Shown: positions 63,297-64,000 of the stretch, in pieces
How positions within the stretch are numbered: the stretch's first letter is position 1
Layout of the letters: each line of letters begins with the position of its first letter
Assembly: GCA_024275165.1 (NCBI GenBank)
Contig: JAJRZQ010000038.1
Coordinates: 62,001-126,000, forward strand
Direction of reading: 5' to 3'
DNA from: a bacterium
GTDB lineage: Bacteria; SAR324; XYD2-FULL-50-16
DNA length: 64,000 bases
Position numbers and translations under genes: made by a program
The notes under the pieces: model-generated
The model's input: only the letters and a program-made list of their open reading frames with translations
What the model was told of the DNA's origin: nothing
The model's database searches: none

Positions 63297-64000
63297 ATGG
63301 GTTCGCTTCGGTTTAGGCGAGGCAAGGCCTACCCTCTGGGGGCGAGTCGTCAAGAGGGGATCAACTTCGCGGTCTTTTCCGATGAGGCAACGAGGGTTGT
63401 TTTGGAGGTGCGTAAAGAGGGCTGGGTGGAGCGTTTTGAGTTGACCCCTCACCTGCATCAAACCGGTCATGTTTGGCATGGGGAGATTTTTGGGATCGAG
63501 CCTCCCTTTGCCTATGTTTATTTTGTCGAAAATCCCGCCTTGCCCCATTCTTTTGAATTGCCTCTAGTCGACCCCTATGCCAAGGCCTTGACCGGGTTGG
63601 AGCAATGGGGCTACCCCCACCCCGAGGTGGCCGCTTGGTATCAAGAGGTTGAGTTTGATTGGGGGGAGGATCATCCCCCTGCCCATACCTCTTCAAAATC
63701 CATTATCTATGAATTGCATTTGCGGGGCTTTACCAAGGATGTAGGGGCCGGGGTGGACTCCCCCGGAACCTGCGAGGGGTTGGTGGAAAAAATCCCCTAT
63801 TTAAAGGAATTGGGGGTAACGGCAGTGGAAATCATGCCCATTCACGAGTTTGATGAAACCGACAACCCCTTTAAGAACCCCCAAACCGGGGAAGACCTAT
63901 TAAATTATTGGGGTTACGCGAGCATCAATTTTTTTGCCCCCAAGGCGGCCTATGCCCATGACCCCTGGGAGAGTCGTGGGGTCAACTCCTTTAAGACCCT
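63297..64000 (+). CDS. glycogen debranching enzyme (GlgX/isoamylase type), C-terminus cut by window edge
   Basis: The frame is open for about 234 codons from the ATG at 63297 to the window end. The first 120 residues form a CBM48-type N-domain (GKAYPLGASRQEGINFAVFS, HVWHGEIFG, VDPYAKALTG). The start of a family 13 glycosidase barrel follows, with IIYELHLRGFTKD, VEIMPIHEFDET and NYWGYASINFFAP. These are typical of isoamylases and GlgX, which cleave alpha-1,6 branches of glycogen. The catalytic Asp, Glu and Asp lie beyond the window. The related trehalose hydrolases (TreZ) differ in this region. Confidence 0.88.
   Translation, partial: MGSLRFRRGKAYPLGASRQEGINFAVFSDEATRVVLEVRKEGWVERFELTPHLHQTGHVWHGEIFGIEPPFAYVYFVENPALPHSFELPLVDPYAKALTGLEQWGYPHPEVAAWYQEVEFDWGEDHPPAHTSSKSIIYELHLRGFTKDVGAGVDSPGTCEGLVEKIPYLKELGVTAVEIMPIHEFDETDNPFKNPQTGEDLLNYWGYASINFFAPKAAYAHDPWESRGVNSFKT

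Overview
The window comes from the chromosome of a Gram-negative bacterium. Evidence for an outer membrane is an LpxD acyltransferase, an LptF/LptG permease, two PorV/FadL-like barrel proteins and several lipoproteins. Soluble chemoreceptor, c-NMP-binding and stringent-response genes point to a free-living, signalling-rich cell. Gene types (DUF4416, zinc-ribbon coiled coil, TerB-like proteins, PorV-like barrels) suggest a deep proteobacterial or related lineage, for example old Deltaproteobacteria or SAR324-like. The sequence alone does not settle the taxon. I see no phage, insertion sequence, CRISPR array or rRNA operon; this is mostly core genome with unusual fusions and some unknown genes.

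Layout. 1-4647: partial secreted protein and the NAD de novo operon nadA-nadB-nadC (minus strand) behind a good promoter and a long structured leader. 4783-7326: yaaA, nitroreductase, rplM-rpsI and a terminator. 7332-12338: degenerate receiver/ATPase protein, then lsrF, an aldolase-dehydrogenase fusion and lptF. 12335-21468: a long minus-strand block (zinc-ribbon protein, CBS transporter-like protein, secreted protein, murE-alr fusion, nitrilase, Cys-cluster/RadC fusion, obgE). 21634-25787: tRNA(CAT), then enolase-ftsB-TerB-YidD-like facing thrS-glycosyltransferase-DUF4416. 27942-32388: barrel protein plus lipoproteins. 32405-45356: lpxD, TerB/metallo-beta-lactamase pair, aroA, methyltransferase, chemoreceptor, M16 peptidase, folD, transaldolase, rsmE and a 760-residue orphan. 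45369-55226: msrB, a small basic ORF in a structured region, capA/M23 pair, DUF2851 fragment, argB, class II aldolase, tRNA-Lys, tRNA-Glu, zinc-ribbon protein, anion transporter, second barrel protein. 55281-64000: phosphohexomutase, hydrolase-type RelA/SpoT protein, c-NMP/pentapeptide operon, pyrB, prmA and the start of a glycogen debranching enzyme.

The core functions link NAD, pyrimidine, arginine, shikimate and peptidoglycan precursor synthesis with central carbon enzymes (enolase, class II aldolase, transaldolase, hexose phosphomutase). A second theme is envelope biology.

A quality warning: at least five genes are interrupted as written. rpsI has an in-frame TAG and the radC fusion an in-frame TAA. 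murE-alr, a lipoprotein gene and folD each need one extra base in a homopolymer run; the DUF4416 gene may need one too. Since rpsI, murE and folD are normally essential or nearly so, sequence error is the simplest reading for most of these. The most interesting biological signals are the MurE-alanine racemase fusion, the RadC fusion, the switch-like leader of nadA, the LsrF/aldolase-dehydrogenase operon, and several small operons of unknown function.
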